This document shows positions 14,492 through 15,130 of a DNA stretch of 15,130 nucleotides, one piece after another. Positions within the stretch are counted from its first letter, which is position 1; each line of letters opens with the position of its first letter. The position numbers and the translations under genes are program-made. The notes below the pieces were generated by a model that was given only the letters and a program-made list of their open reading frames with translations, did not search any database and was not told the DNA's origin. This stretch comes from Desulfobacterales bacterium (lineage in GTDB: Bacteria; Desulfobacterota; Desulfobacteria; Desulfobacterales; JAFDCJ01). The DNA lies in NCBI GenBank assembly GCA_029939875.1, contig JAOZSC010000017.1, positions 1 through 15,130 of the forward strand, in the 5' to 3' direction.

Positions 14492-15130
14492 CTACGGCCG
14501 CAGATGTTTCAAGGCATTCTGGATGGCGGTGGCATAAAATTCAATTTTTTCCGAGTCATCCGAGCCTTTTATTCCGCTGCTGAGGAAAAAATTAACGGCA
14601 TTTTGGTAATTGATTTTGGAAAGGGCTTCCTTGCGCAGGATTTCGCCGCGTTTGTACATGCGATTTCCCCTGGCGGAAATTTTTTTAAGACGGTCTTTGG
14701 CGGATATGGCGCTTTCCGGATTGCGCATGAAGTCGTTAATTACGATCCAGTAAGATTCGAAATAGGTTTTGAGAAAATAAGCGAACAGCCTCAGTCTTTC
14801 CAGGCCCCCGGGGCTGATCTCGTAGGTGTCGGGCCGGGTTGGATGGGGTGCCAGTATGGATGCGTCAATAAAGGATTTAATGCTTTTGCGCACATAAAAT
14901 TTTGATTCCCGATCCACGTCATAGGCAAATTCATAGGTGAAGAAATTCTGCCAGAAATCATATCCGGTCTGCAGGTCGGTGGTACAAAATCGCAGCGCTT
15001 TTTTTTCCAGAATCGCCATGACCGTATAGGCTGCCGGGACGAAAAACGCGATGCAGTTGTTTGTGTAATATTCCCGGTAGGCCCTGCGGTGTTCATTGGC
15101 CCGGTAAGTGTCGGCAACGGTTGGGTTCTG
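14492..15130 (-). CDS. PlsB-like glycerol-3-phosphate acyltransferase, C-terminal part (start outside window)
   Basis: An open frame runs from the right edge to a TAG at 14494-14492, giving 212 residues; an internal Met at 15019 is not the true start, since the frame stays open to the edge. The readable sequence has REYYTNNCIAFFVPAAYTVM, then DFWQNFFTYEFAYDVD, DTYEISPGGLERLRLFAYFL, and a charged C-terminus with KISARGNRMYKRGEILRKEA. This resembles the region after the acyltransferase core in PlsB-type membrane enzymes, which place the first acyl chain on glycerol-3-phosphate. The catalytic HX4D block would lie outside the window, so activity cannot be judged. It lies 31 bp upstream of the MurU-AmgK-like gene in the same direction. 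A family call from the C-terminus alone is moderate; it could also be a DHAPAT-like relative. Confidence 0.65.
   Translation of the reverse strand, partial: QNPTVADTYRANEHRRAYREYYTNNCIAFFVPAAYTVMAILEKKALRFCTTDLQTGYDFWQNFFTYEFAYDVDRESKFYVRKSIKSFIDASILAPHPTRPDTYEISPGGLERLRLFAYFLKTYFESYWIVINDFMRNPESAISAKDRLKKISARGNRMYKRGEILRKEALSKINYQNAVNFFLSSGIKGSDDSEKIEFYATAIQNALKHLRP

Overview
The window looks like chromosomal DNA of an anaerobic, Gram-negative deltaproteobacterium (Desulfobacterota, most like the Desulfobacterales). The reasons are the order kdsA-lptC-rpoN-hpf-ptsN, LPS genes that imply an outer membrane, a DUF39 homocysteine-biosynthesis protein typical of sulfate reducers and methanogens, and the recA/alaS neighbourhood. 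This assignment is an inference from gene content; no rRNA or other taxonomic marker is present.

Left third, minus strand (1-4118): kdsA (Kdo-8-phosphate synthase), lptC (LPS export), then rpoN (sigma-54), hpf (long ribosome hibernation factor) and a ptsN-type PTS IIA gene cut by the window edge. This is the usual proteobacterial envelope/sigma-54 block, but kdsC, lptA and lptB are missing from their usual places. A good sigma-70-like promoter lies in the gap left between lptC and rpoN, so rpoN-hpf-ptsN is probably transcribed on its own.

Middle, plus strand (4449-11677): a membrane-anchored M23 (LytM) endopeptidase, a stand-alone DUF39 homocysteine synthesis protein, thpR (RNA 2',3'-cyclic phosphodiesterase), recA and alaS. 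The usual recA-recX-alaS arrangement is replaced by 334 bp without a gene. That stretch holds a 170-bp near-perfect palindrome and, next to it, two facing arrays of a degenerate 9-bp repeat just ahead of alaS.

Right third, minus strand (11703-15130): a plant-type DapB (lysine/diaminopimelate synthesis) convergent with alaS; a fused nucleotidyltransferase-kinase that looks like MurU joined to AmgK (MurNAc recycling to UDP-MurNAc); and the C-terminal part of a PlsB-like glycerol-3-phosphate acyltransferase running off the right edge.

Many of the genes serve the cell envelope: Kdo and LPS export, peptidoglycan hydrolysis, diaminopimelate supply, probable MurNAc salvage, and phospholipid synthesis. 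I see no defence island, prophage, CRISPR array, tRNA or rRNA. Apart from housekeeping genes, the most interesting items are the MurU-AmgK fusion, the plant-type DapB, the eroded lpt cluster and the two intergenic repeat structures.
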